In this document: piece after piece, positions 7,896-17,484 of the stretch | Layout of the letters: each line of letters begins with the position of its first letter | How positions within the stretch are numbered: the first letter of the stretch is position 1 | Assembly (NCBI RefSeq): GCF_030362835.1 | Contig: NZ_JAUCGQ010000001.1 | Location: 1,901,461 to 1,965,460, forward strand | Length of the DNA stretch: 64,000 bases | Source of the DNA: Cellulomonas alba | GTDB lineage: Bacteria > Actinomycetota > Actinomycetes > Actinomycetales > Cellulomonadaceae | Direction: 5' to 3' | Notes under the pieces: model-generated | Told to the model about the DNA's origin: nothing | What the model saw: the letters and a program-made list of their open reading frames with translations, nothing else | Database searches by the model: none | Made by a program: the position numbers and the translations under genes

Positions 7896-9425
7896 TCAGC
7901 CCTCGCGCTCGCCCCACCAGGCGAGCAGCTCGTCGCGCGCCGCGTCCTCGCCGAGCGGTCCGCGGTCCATGCGCAGCGCGAGCAGGTGCTTGTACGCCGC
8001 GCCGACCTCGCGCCCCGGGCCGATGCCGAGGATCGCCATGATCTCGGTGCCGTCGAGGTCGGGCCGGATCGAGTCGAGCTCCTCCTGCTCCTTGAGGCGC
8101 GCGATGCGCTCCTCGAGGTCGTCGTACGCGGCCGACAGACGCGCCGCCTTGCGGACGTTGCGCGTCGTGCAGTCGGAGCGCGTCAGGCGGTGCAGGCGCT
8201 CGAGCAGCGGGCCCGCGTCCGTGACGTAGCGGCGGACGGCCGAGTCGGTCCACTCGCCGTCGCCGTAGCCGTGGAAGCGCAGGTGCAGCTCGGTCAGGCG
8301 CGAGACCGCCTGCACCGTGGCCTTGTCGAAGCGCAGCTCCTTGAGGCGCTTCGACACGAGCTTCGCACCCACGACCTCGTGATGGTGGAAGCTGACGCCG
8401 CCGCCGTCCTCGAACCGCCGGGTGCGTGGCTTGCCGATGTCGTGCAGCAGCGCGGCGAGGCGCAGCACCAGGTCGGGCCGCGGCACGGGCCCGTCGGCGC
8501 CCGTCTCGAGCGCGATCGCCTTCTCGAGCACGGTGAGCGAGTGCTGGTAGACGTCCTTGTGGCGGTGGTGCTCGTCGATCTCGAGGCGCAGCGCCGGCAG
8601 CTCGGGCAGCACGTGCTCGGCGAGACCGGTGTCCGCCAGCACCTCGAGGCCCGCGCGCGGGTTGGCGGAGAGCAGCAGCTTGGCGAGCTCGTCGCGCACG
8701 CGCTCGGCGCTGACGATCGCGATGCGCTCGGCCATCTCCACGATCGCCCCGCGGGCGTCGTCGTCGACCGCGAAGTCGAGCTGGGCCGCGAAGCGCGCCG
8801 CCCGCATCATGCGCAGCGGGTCGTCGTCGAACGACTGCCGCGGGTCCACCGGGGTGCGGAGCACGCCGCGCGCGAGGTCGGACAGCCCGTCGAACGGGTC
8901 GACGAACGTGAGGCTCGGCACGCGCACCGCCATCGAGTTCACGGTGAAGTCGCGGCGTGAGAGGTCACCCTCGAGCGTGTCGCCGAACACCACGTCGGGC
9001 TTGCGCGACGACGGGTCGTACGCGTCGGTGCGGTACGTCGTCACCTCGACGACGACGTCGGGCGCGCCGGCCCGCGCGAACCGCCGCGCCCCGATCGTGC
9101 CGAACTCGCGGCCGATGTCCCAGTGCGCGTCGCCCCAGCGGGCGAGGATCGCCTCGGTCTCGTCGGGCGTCGCCGACGTGGTGAAGTCGAGGTCCGCGGA
9201 GAGGCGGCCGAGGAACGCGTCGCGCACCGGACCGCCGACCAGGGCCAGCTCGTGCCCCGCGGCCTCGAACAGGCGGCCGAGCTCGAGCGCGTCCGCCGGC
9301 AGCCCGGCGAGGACGGAGAGCGCCCGCTCCTGCAGGGCGCGGACCGCGGGTCGCGCGTCGTCGGCCTGCGCGGGCACGGGCCCGGTGGCGGGCTCGGAGG
9401 AGGGCTCGGGCGAGACGATCGGCAC
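7896..9425 (-). CDS. CCA-adding tRNA nucleotidyltransferase
   Basis: The 509-residue enzyme adds or repairs the 3' CCA of tRNAs using CTP and ATP. The nucleotidyltransferase head holds LVGGPVRDAFLGR and the metal-binding DLDFTT. The RNA-binding segment PLRMMRAARFAAQLDF follows. A C-terminal HD domain (LLHDIGKPRTRR) marks the bacterial HD-containing class. The start is GTG 9425. It is convergent with the LOV phosphatase (13-bp gap) and divergent from the NUDIX gene, the same neighbourhood as mycobacterial pcnA. Cytoplasmic, complete. Confidence 0.93.
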   Translation of the reverse strand: MPIVSPEPSSEPATGPVPAQADDARPAVRALQERALSVLAGLPADALELGRLFEAAGHELALVGGPVRDAFLGRLSADLDFTTSATPDETEAILARWGDAHWDIGREFGTIGARRFARAGAPDVVVEVTTYRTDAYDPSSRKPDVVFGDTLEGDLSRRDFTVNSMAVRVPSLTFVDPFDGLSDLARGVLRTPVDPRQSFDDDPLRMMRAARFAAQLDFAVDDDARGAIVEMAERIAIVSAERVRDELAKLLLSANPRAGLEVLADTGLAEHVLPELPALRLEIDEHHRHKDVYQHSLTVLEKAIALETGADGPVPRPDLVLRLAALLHDIGKPRTRRFEDGGGVSFHHHEVVGAKLVSKRLKELRFDKATVQAVSRLTELHLRFHGYGDGEWTDSAVRRYVTDAGPLLERLHRLTRSDCTTRNVRKAARLSAAYDDLEERIARLKEQEELDSIRPDLDGTEIMAILGIGPGREVGAAYKHLLALRMDRGPLGEDAARDELLAWWGEREG

Positions 9426-9492
9426 CCGTCCAAGCCTGCCAGATCGCGGCGAACCGCCCGACCGGCGGTCCGGGACCAGCGTGCTGCTTCGT

Positions 9493-9498
9493 TACAGT
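9493..9498 (+). promoter_or_regulatory. −10 element for a probably leaderless NUDIX transcript
   Basis: TACAGT lies six bases before the ATG at 9505 and there is no Shine-Dalgarno sequence in between, so transcription would begin at or next to the start codon. No clear −35 is visible. Confidence 0.4.
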
Positions 9499-9504
9499 GT
9501 CGAT

Positions 9505-10059
9505 ATGTCAAGTCCCGCACACCACCCCGTGCCCGGGGGTGTGCCGGCTCCGCCGGGCGGCCATCCGCTCCGCATCGACCCGTCCCACCTCGCGGCCCGC
9601 GTGTCGACCGTGCCGCTGCCCGTCGTGGACGAGACGTCGGCCGGCGGCCTGGTCGTCGCGCTGCGCGACGGCGCGTACCACGCGGCCGTGATCGCCCGCC
9701 GCAATCGAGCGGGCCGCCTCGAGTGGTGCCTCCCGAAGGGGCACCTCGAGGGCGAGGAGACGCCGGAGCAGGCCGCGGTGCGCGAGATCGCCGAGGAGAC
9801 GGGCATCGTCGGCCGCGTGCTGCGCCGGCTCGGCTCGATCGACTACTGGTTCAGCGGCGAGGACCGCCGCGTGCACAAGGTGGTGCACCACTTCCTGCTC
9901 GGCGCGACGGGTGGCGAGCTCTCGGTCGCGGGCGACCCTGACGGCGAGGCGGAGGACGCCGCGTGGGTGCCGGTCGCCGACCTGCACCGCGTGCTGGCCT
10001 ACCCGAACGAGCGTCGGCTCGCGGAAGCAGCGCTCGTCGTGCTCGCCCAGCAGGCATGA
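9505..10059 (+). CDS. NUDIX hydrolase (MutT4-like)
   Basis: The 184-residue protein carries the Nudix signature starting at GHLEGEETPEQAAVREIAEE and ending TGI, which binds Mg2+ and hydrolyses nucleoside diphosphate derivatives. About 45 residues precede the catalytic domain. Position beside cca and before DUF6049–murJ matches mycobacterial mutT4. A role in removing oxidised nucleotides or diadenosine polyphosphates is suggested by family only. Its stop overlaps the next start (ATGA), so it leads the DUF6049–murJ operon. Confidence 0.9.
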   Translation: MSSPAHHPVPGGVPAPPGGHPLRIDPSHLAARVSTVPLPVVDETSAGGLVVALRDGAYHAAVIARRNRAGRLEWCLPKGHLEGEETPEQAAVREIAEETGIVGRVLRRLGSIDYWFSGEDRRVHKVVHHFLLGATGGELSVAGDPDGEAEDAAWVPVADLHRVLAYPNERRLAEAALVVLAQQA

Positions 10060-12320
10060 CGCGACGAGGGACCTGGCGCCGCGCGGCGGGTGCGGTGCTG
10101 GCGCTGGCGGCCGGGCTCACGCTCGCCGCCGCACCGGCGGTCGCCGAGACGGACGACGGCCAGCCCGGCCTCACCGTGGAGATCACGAACGTGGCGCCCG
10201 CGGTGCTCCAGCCGGGCGACGACCTCAACGTCGACGCGACGCTGCACAACGACACCGACCGACCCATCGACGACCCGACGGCCACGCTGCTGATCCGCCG
10301 GTTCAACTTCACGCAGCGCGCGGACCTCGCGACGTTCGCGGCCGGGGGCCACGACGACCAGCTCGACGCGCCGACCGCGCAGGCGGGCACCGGGCAGCCG
10401 CTCGCACCGGGCGCCAGCGTGTCCGTGCACCTGACCGTCCCTGCGGCGCAGGTGGGCTTCATCGACACGCAGGACGCGTGGGGGCCGCGGGGCATCGCCG
10501 TCGAGGGCTCGTCGCTGGGCTCGGTGCTCGGCATCCAGCGCTCGTTCGTGCTCTGGCTCCCGACGCAGGCCGGGCCGATGCCGCAGGCGTCGCTCTCGGT
10601 GCTCGTGCCGGTTACCGGCCCCCCGACCACGCCCGTGACGTCCCCCGCCGCGGCGGTCCCGAGCCCCACCGCGAATCCCGGCCCGACCGCGACCGCGGGG
10701 ACCCCCGTCACGCCGACGATCACGGGCGACGAAGGCGTCGACCCCGCGACCGCCGATGCCCTCCGTGCGCTGACGGCCCCGGGTGGTCGGCTGACCTCGA
10801 CGCTCGCGGTGCTCGAGAGCGACCCCGGCATCGGAGCCGCCGTCGACCCGCGGCTGCTCGCGCAGGCGGCGACAGTGGGCGGGACGGCCAAGGCGTGGGC
10901 GGAGGGCGTCGACGCGACGCTCGCCCTGCGCGACGTCGCGACGCTGCCGTGGGCCGACGTCGACGTCGCCGCGACGGTCCACGCGCAGGAGACGGGCCTC
11001 GCGGACCTCGCGATCGAGCGGTCGAAGAGCGCCGACGTCCCGGGCGGCCACGTCGGCACGCTGCTGTGGGCTCCGAGCAAGCCGGACGCGCGGACCGCGG
11101 CGCTCGTGCCGCGCAAGGCGCTCGCCGGTCTCGTCGCCCCGGTCGGGAGCGTCACGTCGGCGGCGGCGCAGAAGCAGGCGATCAGCGGCGTGCAGACCGT
11201 CCCCACCGGTAACGGCGATGCGCGGCTGCTCAACCCGGACCCCGTGCTGACCGGCCTGTTCACCGACCCCGCGACGATCGAGCCCGGCGCCACCACCGCC
11301 ACCGCGAGCCAGCGGCTGCTCGCCGAGCTCGCGGTGCTCGCGCGGCGCGACTCCCCGGCCCCCGTCGCGCTCGTCGCGCCCGGCCGCGGCTGGCAGCCCG
11401 ACGCCGCGCTCGTCGCGTCGGAGGTCGCGACGGTCCGGGACGCGCCGTGGGTGTCGCTCACGCCGATCTCCGCGCTGCTGAACAACGCCGGCGACGCCCC
11501 CGAGCGCAAGCTCGCGTCGACCGTGGTCGCGGACTCGGAGCTCGCGCCGCGAGACGTCGAGCGGCTCGCCGACGCCCGCGAGCGCGCCCGCGCGTTCGCG
11601 GGGGTCACCAGCAACCCCGACACTTCGATGCGCGACGTCGACGACGTGGTGCTCGCGCCCCTCGCGGTCGCCTGGCGCGCGGACCCCGCGGGGCGCGCCG
11701 CGCTGGTCGACGCGGTCGACGAGACCGTCACGGCGCGCACGTCCGGCCTCTCGATCGCGCCGCTCAGCGACCTGAACGTCATCAGCGCGCGCAGCGAGCT
11801 GCGTGTCACCGTCCGCAACGCGCTCGCCGTGCCCGCGACCGTCCACCTCGTCGTGTCGCCGCGCAAGGCGTGCCTCCAGGCCGACCAGACGGACCCGCTG
11901 ACCGTCGACGCGCACGACGAGAAGAACGTCGTCGTGGTGCTCCACGCGACGGCCAACTGCGAGGTCACCGTCCTCGCCGGTCTGACGAACCCGGCGGGTC
12001 AGGTGGTGTCGGCGCCCGTGCAGTTCCAGGCACGCGTGGCGCCGACCATCGAGAGCGTCGGAACGATCGTGGTCGGCGTGCTGCTCGCGATCGGGCTCGT
12101 GCTCGGCATCGTCCGGACGGTCCGGCGCGGCCAGAGCGCGCGCCGCGGTGCGCGCCTGCAGGCGGAGGCCACGCGTGACGACGCCCCGCTGGCCCTCGCG
12201 CCGCTCGGCGGCGTCACGGAGCCACGCCCCGAGGACGAGGGCAGCCCGCGAACCCCCGCGGCCGGCACCTCGACGGCCGGGATGCCGGCCGACCCGAGCC
12301 CGCCGGAGGCTCCGCGGTGA
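10056..12320 (+). CDS. DUF6049 secreted/membrane protein (murJ operon partner)
   Basis: The 754-residue protein has an N-terminal signal peptide (Arg-rich start, hydrophobic AGAVLALAAGLTLAAAPAVA, then cleavage-like AVAE). A large extracytoplasmic region follows with a Pro/Thr linker near residues 195–230. A single C-terminal membrane helix (about 670–690) is followed by a basic cytoplasmic tail. This is the layout of the conserved actinobacterial protein encoded immediately before MurJ (Rv3909-like). Biochemical function is unknown; linkage with murJ suggests an envelope role. It overlaps both neighbours by four bases. Confidence 0.85.
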   Translation: MTRRGTWRRAAGAVLALAAGLTLAAAPAVAETDDGQPGLTVEITNVAPAVLQPGDDLNVDATLHNDTDRPIDDPTATLLIRRFNFTQRADLATFAAGGHDDQLDAPTAQAGTGQPLAPGASVSVHLTVPAAQVGFIDTQDAWGPRGIAVEGSSLGSVLGIQRSFVLWLPTQAGPMPQASLSVLVPVTGPPTTPVTSPAAAVPSPTANPGPTATAGTPVTPTITGDEGVDPATADALRALTAPGGRLTSTLAVLESDPGIGAAVDPRLLAQAATVGGTAKAWAEGVDATLALRDVATLPWADVDVAATVHAQETGLADLAIERSKSADVPGGHVGTLLWAPSKPDARTAALVPRKALAGLVAPVGSVTSAAAQKQAISGVQTVPTGNGDARLLNPDPVLTGLFTDPATIEPGATTATASQRLLAELAVLARRDSPAPVALVAPGRGWQPDAALVASEVATVRDAPWVSLTPISALLNNAGDAPERKLASTVVADSELAPRDVERLADARERARAFAGVTSNPDTSMRDVDDVVLAPLAVAWRADPAGRAALVDAVDETVTARTSGLSIAPLSDLNVISARSELRVTVRNALAVPATVHLVVSPRKACLQADQTDPLTVDAHDEKNVVVVLHATANCEVTVLAGLTNPAGQVVSAPVQFQARVAPTIESVGTIVVGVLLAIGLVLGIVRTVRRGQSARRGARLQAEATRDDAPLALAPLGGVTEPRPEDEGSPRTPAAGTSTAGMPADPSPPEAPR

Positions 12321-15300
12321 CCGAGACGCCCGGCGGGGCCCGGGCACTGCGTCGTGCGTCGGCGCTCATGGCGTCGGGCACGGCGACCTCGCGCGCGCTC
12401 GGCCTGCTGCGCGGCATGGTGCTGGTCGCCGCGATCGGCGCGACCGGCCAGGCGGCCGACGCGTTCGCCGTCGCGAACAAGCTCCCGAACGTGCTGTACC
12501 TGCTGCTCGCGGGCGGCGCGCTGAACTCGGTGCTCGTCCCGCAGGTGGTGCGCGCGTACCGGCAGAAGATCGGGCAGGAGTACGTCGACCGGCTGCTGAC
12601 CCTCGGCTTCGGCATCCTCGCGCTGGCGACGCTGCTGCTGACGATGGCCGCGCCGCTGCTCGTCCGCATCTACGCCGACCCGTGCAGCAGCGCGCAGCTC
12701 GGCCTCGCGACGGCGTTCGCGTTCTGGTGCATCCCGCAGCTGTTCTTCTACGGGGTGTCGGGCCTGCTCGGCATCGTGCTCAACGCGCGGGGCTCGTTCG
12801 GGCCGTACATGTGGGCGCCCGTCGTCAACAACATCGTGTCGATCGCCGGCTTCGGCGTCTTCATCGTGCTGTTCGGCGGGATCAAGCACAGCGATCTCGG
12901 GCACGCGTCGCAGTGGGGCGGCACCGAGATCGCGGTCCTCGCGGGCGGCGCGACCCTCGGCGTCATCGCGCAGGCGCTCATCCTGCTCCCGGCGCTGCGC
13001 GCGGCGGGCGTCTTCTACCGTCCCCGGTTCGGCGTCCGCGGCGTGGGCCTGAGCCGGGCCGGGACCGTCGGAACGTGGACGCTCGTCGGCCTCGCGGTGG
13101 GGCAGCTCGGCTACATCGTGGTGTCGCGCGCCGCGTCCGCCGCTCCCGGTGCCGCGGGCGGCGCGACCGGCTGTCACGCCGGGATCGGCGGCATCGCGGG
13201 CAACGCCGCGTACGACGCCGCCTTCCTCATCTTCATCCTCCCGCACTCGCTCGTGACGGTGTCGCTCGCGACGGCCCTGTTCACGCGCCTCGCGGAGCAG
13301 GCGCACGACGGCGACGTCGACGGCGCGCGCGCCACCCTGTCCTACGGCGTGCGCGTCGTCGGCCTCTTCACGGTGATCGCGACGGCGGTCGTCGTGGTGC
13401 TCGCCCGACCGGTCACGGACCTGGTGCTGTGGACCGCGGCACCACCATCCGTCAACGCGGTGGCCGGGGTCGTCGTCACGATGATGCTCGGCCTCGCCCC
13501 GTACGGCGTCTGGTCCATGTTCCAGCGCGCGTTCTACGCGTACGAGGACGCCAGGACGATGGTGCCGATCCAGGTGGGCATGTGCGCCGTCGTGGTCGCG
13601 GGCACGCTCCTGTCGCGCGCGGCCGCGCCGCCGCGGCTCTGGGTCGCGGGCGCCGGCCTGTCCATGAGCGTGTCGTACCTCGTCGGCGGCCTGTGGGCGG
13701 GCTGGCTGCTGCGCCGGCGCCTCGGCACGGTCGACGGTCCGCGCATCCTGCGGCTGCACGTCCAGGCGACCGTCGCCGCGTTGTTCGCGTCCCTCGTCGG
13801 CCTCGGACTCCTCGCGGTGCTCCGGCACGCGCTCCGCGGCGGCCACGTGGCGGCGATCGTGGAGTGCGCCGCGGTGGGCACCCTGATGTGCGTGCTCTAC
13901 GTCGGTGCGCTGCGGGCGATGCGGGTGCGCGAGATCGACGGGCTCGTCGGGCCGCTGCTCCGGCTCGTTCCCGGGGGGCTGCGGCGAGGCGGTCCGTCTA
14001 GCATGAGGCCGACGAGAGTGCAGGTCGGGGAGGTGCCGCCGGTGAGCGAGGTCCTTCGCGGCACCGTGCTGGCCGGCCGGTACCGCGTGCTGGACCCCCT
14101 GCCCTCGGACCTCCCTGGCTCCTCGCTCTGGACGGCGGGCGACCAGATCCTCGACCGCACGGTGCAGGTGCGCGTGCTCGAGGGCGGCTCGGCGGTCGCT
14201 CTCGACGCGGCGCGGCGCGCGGCCCTCGTCACGGATCCCCGGCTCGTCCGCGTGCTCGACGTGGGCACGCACGAGGGCCTCGGCTACGTCGTCACCGAGC
14301 AGGTCGCCGGGCTCTCGCTGGGCCGGCTCGCGCAGCGCGGTCCGCTGACGGCCGACCAGGCGCGTGCGGTCGTCGGCGAGGCGGCGGGCGCCCTCGAGGT
14401 CGCGCGTCGGCGCGGTGTGCACCACCTCGCGCTGCGCCCTGCTGCGGTGCACGTCGGCGGCGACGGACGCGTGCTGGTCAGCGGCCTCGCGCTCGACGCG
14501 GCCGTGCTCGGCACCTCCAGCCGCGACGCCCGCCTCACGTCGCGCGCCGACGCCGTGGGCCTCGTCCGCCTGCTCTACGCCGCGCTGACGGGCTACTGGC
14601 CGGCGGACCCGAACGCCCCCGAGACGCCGGGGCCTGGCGCGCTGCCCGCGGCGCCGACGCGCGACGGCCTGCCGGTGCCGCCCGCCGAGCTCGTCGCCGA
14701 CGTCCCGAACGACCTCGACACGCTGTGCGCCGTGACGCTCGGCCGGCACGAGGACGGCCCGCACACGCCGGGCGAGCTGGTCGACGAGCTCGCGCCGTGG
14801 GGCGAGATCCAGCCGACGGGCGTGATGGCGCCCTCGACCGGCTCGCCGGAGGGCGCCGCCCCCGCCGCTGCCGCCCTCGCTGCTGCCGCCCCCGGAGCCG
14901 AGCCCGAGGCGGGTCCCGCCGACCAGCCGGTGGCCGCCGCCGGCGCCGTGGCGGCCGCGGCCGGTGCCGCCGCGGGCGCGCGCACGCAGGCGTCCGTGGA
15001 CGACGACCAGCACGACACGCAGCCCGTCCAGGTGCACCGCCAATCGGTGCGCAGCGCGTTCGACACCCCCGGTACGGGCACCAACCGGCCGGGCACGCCG
15101 CCGCCCGCGGCTCCCGTGCGCACCAGCGCGTTCGGCACCCAGCCCCTGCCCGCGTTCCCGCCCCGCGAGCCGGTCGAGCAGCAGCTGCCCACGGGCGAGA
15201 CGCCGTTCGTCTTCGAGGACGTCGTCCGGAGCCGGGACGACGACGTGCGCCGCCGCCGGTTCGACCCGACCGCGCTCGTGCTCGTGCTGGTCGCGCTCGT

Positions 15301-15871
15301 CGTGCTCGTCGGCGTCGTCATCGCCGGCAAGGAGCTGTTCTCGTCGATCGAGCACCGCGGCTCGTCGGCCACGCACACGAGCGGCCCCAGCGCGTCAGCG
15401 ACGAACGGCGGCAAGCCCAGCCCGACCACGCCCCCCGCGGGCGGCGCCGCTCCCGTCATCGCGTCGGCGACCACGTACGACCCGTCCGACACCGACGGCG
15501 AGCACGAGGAGCTCGTCAAGAAGGCGATCGACGACAGCAAGAAGACCGCCTGGTACACGCTGACCTACAAGCGGCCCGACTTCTCCGGCATCAAGTCCGG
15601 CGTCGCGCTCACCATCACGCTGGACAAGCCGGCGACCGTCTCGAAGGTGACGCTCGTGACGAAGAGCGAGGGCGGCGACGTCAAGATCCGCGCGGGCTCG
15701 GCCGACAAGCCGAAGGGCGGCGAGACGCTCGCGCACGGTCCGGTGTCGGGCACGACGACCTTCACGCTGTCGAAGCCCACGGAGCTCGACTCGGTCACGA
15801 TCTGGATCGACGAGCTCCCCCAGACTAACGGCGCGAACCGGCTCGAGGTCTACGACGTCCAGATCTCCTGA
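12317..15871 (+). CDS. murJ: MurJ/MviN lipid II flippase fused to a pseudokinase and an extracytoplasmic domain
   Basis: The single 1184-residue frame combines several parts. Residues 1–560 are a polytopic MurJ domain that flips lipid II across the membrane. Residues about 580–840 are a protein-kinase-like domain that has lost catalysis: the HRD region reads HLALRPAAV, the DFG site reads SGL, and no glycine loop is present. An Ala/Pro linker follows, then a membrane helix near 983–1005 and a C-terminal beta-rich domain (about 1035–1184). Mycobacterial MviN has this order and binds FhaA through the phosphorylated pseudokinase. GGGGAGG and GTG at 14042 lie in frame before the kinase part, so a shorter product starting at residue 576 is possible. 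Confidence 0.9.
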   Translation: MTETPGGARALRRASALMASGTATSRALGLLRGMVLVAAIGATGQAADAFAVANKLPNVLYLLLAGGALNSVLVPQVVRAYRQKIGQEYVDRLLTLGFGILALATLLLTMAAPLLVRIYADPCSSAQLGLATAFAFWCIPQLFFYGVSGLLGIVLNARGSFGPYMWAPVVNNIVSIAGFGVFIVLFGGIKHSDLGHASQWGGTEIAVLAGGATLGVIAQALILLPALRAAGVFYRPRFGVRGVGLSRAGTVGTWTLVGLAVGQLGYIVVSRAASAAPGAAGGATGCHAGIGGIAGNAAYDAAFLIFILPHSLVTVSLATALFTRLAEQAHDGDVDGARATLSYGVRVVGLFTVIATAVVVVLARPVTDLVLWTAAPPSVNAVAGVVVTMMLGLAPYGVWSMFQRAFYAYEDARTMVPIQVGMCAVVVAGTLLSRAAAPPRLWVAGAGLSMSVSYLVGGLWAGWLLRRRLGTVDGPRILRLHVQATVAALFASLVGLGLLAVLRHALRGGHVAAIVECAAVGTLMCVLYVGALRAMRVREIDGLVGPLLRLVPGGLRRGGPSSMRPTRVQVGEVPPVSEVLRGTVLAGRYRVLDPLPSDLPGSSLWTAGDQILDRTVQVRVLEGGSAVALDAARRAALVTDPRLVRVLDVGTHEGLGYVVTEQVAGLSLGRLAQRGPLTADQARAVVGEAAGALEVARRRGVHHLALRPAAVHVGGDGRVLVSGLALDAAVLGTSSRDARLTSRADAVGLVRLLYAALTGYWPADPNAPETPGPGALPAAPTRDGLPVPPAELVADVPNDLDTLCAVTLGRHEDGPHTPGELVDELAPWGEIQPTGVMAPSTGSPEGAAPAAAALAAAAPGAEPEAGPADQPVAAAGAVAAAAGAAAGARTQASVDDDQHDTQPVQVHRQSVRSAFDTPGTGTNRPGTPPPAAPVRTSAFGTQPLPAFPPREPVEQQLPTGETPFVFEDVVRSRDDDVRRRRFDPTALVLVLVALVVLVGVVIAGKELFSSIEHRGSSATHTSGPSASATNGGKPSPTTPPAGGAAPVIASATTYDPSDTDGEHEELVKKAIDDSKKTAWYTLTYKRPDFSGIKSGVALTITLDKPATVSKVTLVTKSEGGDVKIRAGSADKPKGGETLAHGPVSGTTTFTLSKPTELDSVTIWIDELPQTNGANRLEVYDVQIS

Positions 15872-15907
15872 GATCGCGCGCCCCGCCGTGTGGACGGCCC
15901 GGGGCGC

Positions 15908-15934
15908 GGAACAGATCCGGCCTAGGATCGGTTG
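15908..15934 (+). promoter_or_regulatory. SigR/SigH-like promoter of trxBA
   Basis: GGAAC (15908–15912) and GTTG (15931–15934) are separated by 18 bp, matching the thiol-stress sigma consensus GGAAY-N18/19-GTT. trxBA is a classic target of that regulon in Streptomyces and mycobacteria. A TAGGAT (15923–15928) within the spacer could also act as a housekeeping −10. Confidence 0.55.
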
Positions 15935-15999
15935 ACCCGACAGCCCCCGCCGAGCCGCCCTGCCGGGCGTCGCCCGGCCTGCCGACCGCAAGGATCACC

Positions 16000-16995
16000 G
16001 TGAGCGACCAGTCCGTCCGCGAGCTCGTCATCGTCGGTTCCGGCCCCGCCGGATACACCGCCGCGATCTACGCGGCGCGCGCGGGGCTCGCCCCGCTCGT
16101 CGTCGCCGGTTCCGTGACGGCCGGTGGCGCGCTGATGAACACCACCGAGGTCGAGAACTTCCCCGGCTGGCCCGCCGGCATCCAGGGCCCCGAGCTGATG
16201 GAGAACCTGCAGCAGCAGGCCGAGAAGTTCGGTGCCGAGGTGCTGTGGGACGACGCGACGTCGCTCTCGCTCGTCGGCCCGGTCAAGGAGGTCACCGTCT
16301 CCGGCGGCGAGACGTACCGCGCGCGTGCCGTGATCCTGGCGACCGGCTCGGCGTACCGCGAGCTCGGCCTCGCCAGCGAGAAGCGCCTCTCGGGGCGCGG
16401 CGTCTCGTGGTGTGCGACCTGTGACGGGTTCTTCTTCCGCGACCAGGAGATCGTGGTGGTCGGCGGCGGCGACTCGGCCGTCGAGGAGGCCACCTTCCTG
16501 ACGCGGTTCGGCAAGCGCGTCACGATGGTCCACCGTCGCGACCAGCTCCGTGCCTCGAAGATCATGGCCGACCGCGCGGCGTCCGACCCGAAGATCGACT
16601 TCGTGTGGAACGCCGAGGTCGTGGACATCCACGGCGACGGCAAGGTCAGCGGCGTGACGCTGCGCGACACCGTGACCGGCGAGACCACCGAGCGCCCGAC
16701 CGGCGCGGTGTTCGTGGCGATCGGCCACGTGCCGCGCACCGAGCTCGTGCTCGGCCAGGTCGAGCTCGACGAGGACGGCTACATCCAGGTCGTCGGCCGC
16801 ACCACGCAGACCAACCTCACGGGCGTGTTCGCGGCGGGCGACGTCGTCGACCACACCTACCGCCAGGCGATCACCGCCGCCGGCTCCGGTTGCGCCGCGG
16901 CGCTGGACGCCCAGCACTACCTCGCCTCGCTCGGCGACACGGTCGACCCGGTGCCCGAGTCCGAGGCCCTGACCCTCGTGGAGGACCACCGATGA
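16000..16995 (+). CDS. trxB: Thioredoxin-disulfide reductase
   Basis: The 331-residue flavoprotein moves electrons from NADPH through FAD to thioredoxin. The FAD motif [11 protein letters not shown] is at the N-terminus, the redox pair is C138-A-T-C141, an NADPH motif [12 protein letters not shown] follows, and the C-terminal FAD contact is [10 protein letters not shown]. Length and spacing are those of low-molecular-weight bacterial reductases. GTG start 16000 has AAGGA six bases upstream. The stop overlaps the trxA start by four bases. Confidence 0.97.
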   Translation: MSDQSVRELVIVGSGPAGYTAAIYAARAGLAPLVVAGSVTAGGALMNTTEVENFPGWPAGIQGPELMENLQQQAEKFGAEVLWDDATSLSLVGPVKEVTVSGGETYRARAVILATGSAYRELGLASEKRLSGRGVSWCATCDGFFFRDQEIVVVGGGDSAVEEATFLTRFGKRVTMVHRRDQLRASKIMADRAASDPKIDFVWNAEVVDIHGDGKVSGVTLRDTVTGETTERPTGAVFVAIGHVPRTELVLGQVELDEDGYIQVVGRTTQTNLTGVFAAGDVVDHTYRQAITAAGSGCAAALDAQHYLASLGDTVDPVPESEALTLVEDHR

Positions 16996-17324
16996 GCGCC
17001 ACCAGCCCCGTCACCGACGCCACGTTCGCCGCCGAGGTCCTCGGATCGGACGTCCCCGTCCTCGTCGACTTCTGGGCGCCGTGGTGCGGTCCGTGCCGCA
17101 TGGTCGCGCCCGTGCTCGAGGAGCTCGCCTCGCAGTACGAGGGCCGCGTCAAGATCGTCAAGCTCAACTCGGACGAGAACCCGCAGGTCACGGCCGACTA
17201 CGGGGTCGTCTCGATCCCGACGCTGAACTTCTACGCCGGCGGCGAGCTCGTGAAGTCCGTGATCGGCGCCCGTCCCAAGGCGTTCATCGCCGAGGAGATC
17301 GAGGGCGTGCTCGCGGCCGTCTGA
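16992..17324 (+). CDS. trxA: Thioredoxin
   Basis: The 110-residue cytoplasmic dithiol carrier has the active site W31-C-G-P-C35 in [15 protein letters not shown] and the cis-proline segment [13 protein letters not shown]. It accepts electrons from the TrxB encoded just upstream (ATGA overlap) and reduces protein disulfides such as those in ribonucleotide reductase and peroxiredoxins. Expression is expected to follow the SigR-like promoter ahead of trxB. A strong hairpin ends the operon. Confidence 0.97.
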   Translation: MSATSPVTDATFAAEVLGSDVPVLVDFWAPWCGPCRMVAPVLEELASQYEGRVKIVKLNSDENPQVTADYGVVSIPTLNFYAGGELVKSVIGARPKAFIAEEIEGVLAAV

Positions 17325-17336
17325 GTCGCTCGTCGC

Positions 17337-17376
17337 ACGAGGCCCCGGGCGCCGACAGGTGCCGCCGGGGCCTCGT
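17337..17376 (+). terminator. Hairpin terminator after trxA
   Basis: ACGAGGCCCCGG (17337–17348) pairs perfectly with CCGGGGCCTCGT (17365–17376) across a 16-base loop, 12 bp after the trxA stop. Confidence 0.65.
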
Positions 17377-17434
17377 CGTCTCCGCGCCCGGGCCGGCGTC
17401 ATCTCGCGTCTCGGCCCCGGATGTCCACGCTTCG

Positions 17435-17446
17435 ACCACTTGTGGT
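17435..17446. promoter_or_regulatory. Small palindrome upstream of the aminotransferase
   Basis: ACCAC-TT-GTGGT lies 39 bp before the aminotransferase start. Its position suits an operator, but no regulator can be assigned. Confidence 0.25.
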
Positions 17447-17484
17447 TCTGACGTGCTGCTCCGCCGACGTGCGAGACTGCGCGG

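Noticed and set aside
11999..15376. 1125-codon open frame on the minus strand opposite murJ
   Set aside because: It is the antisense shadow of a high-GC gene; composition is Arg/His/Asp-rich without domains, while the plus strand encodes MurJ.
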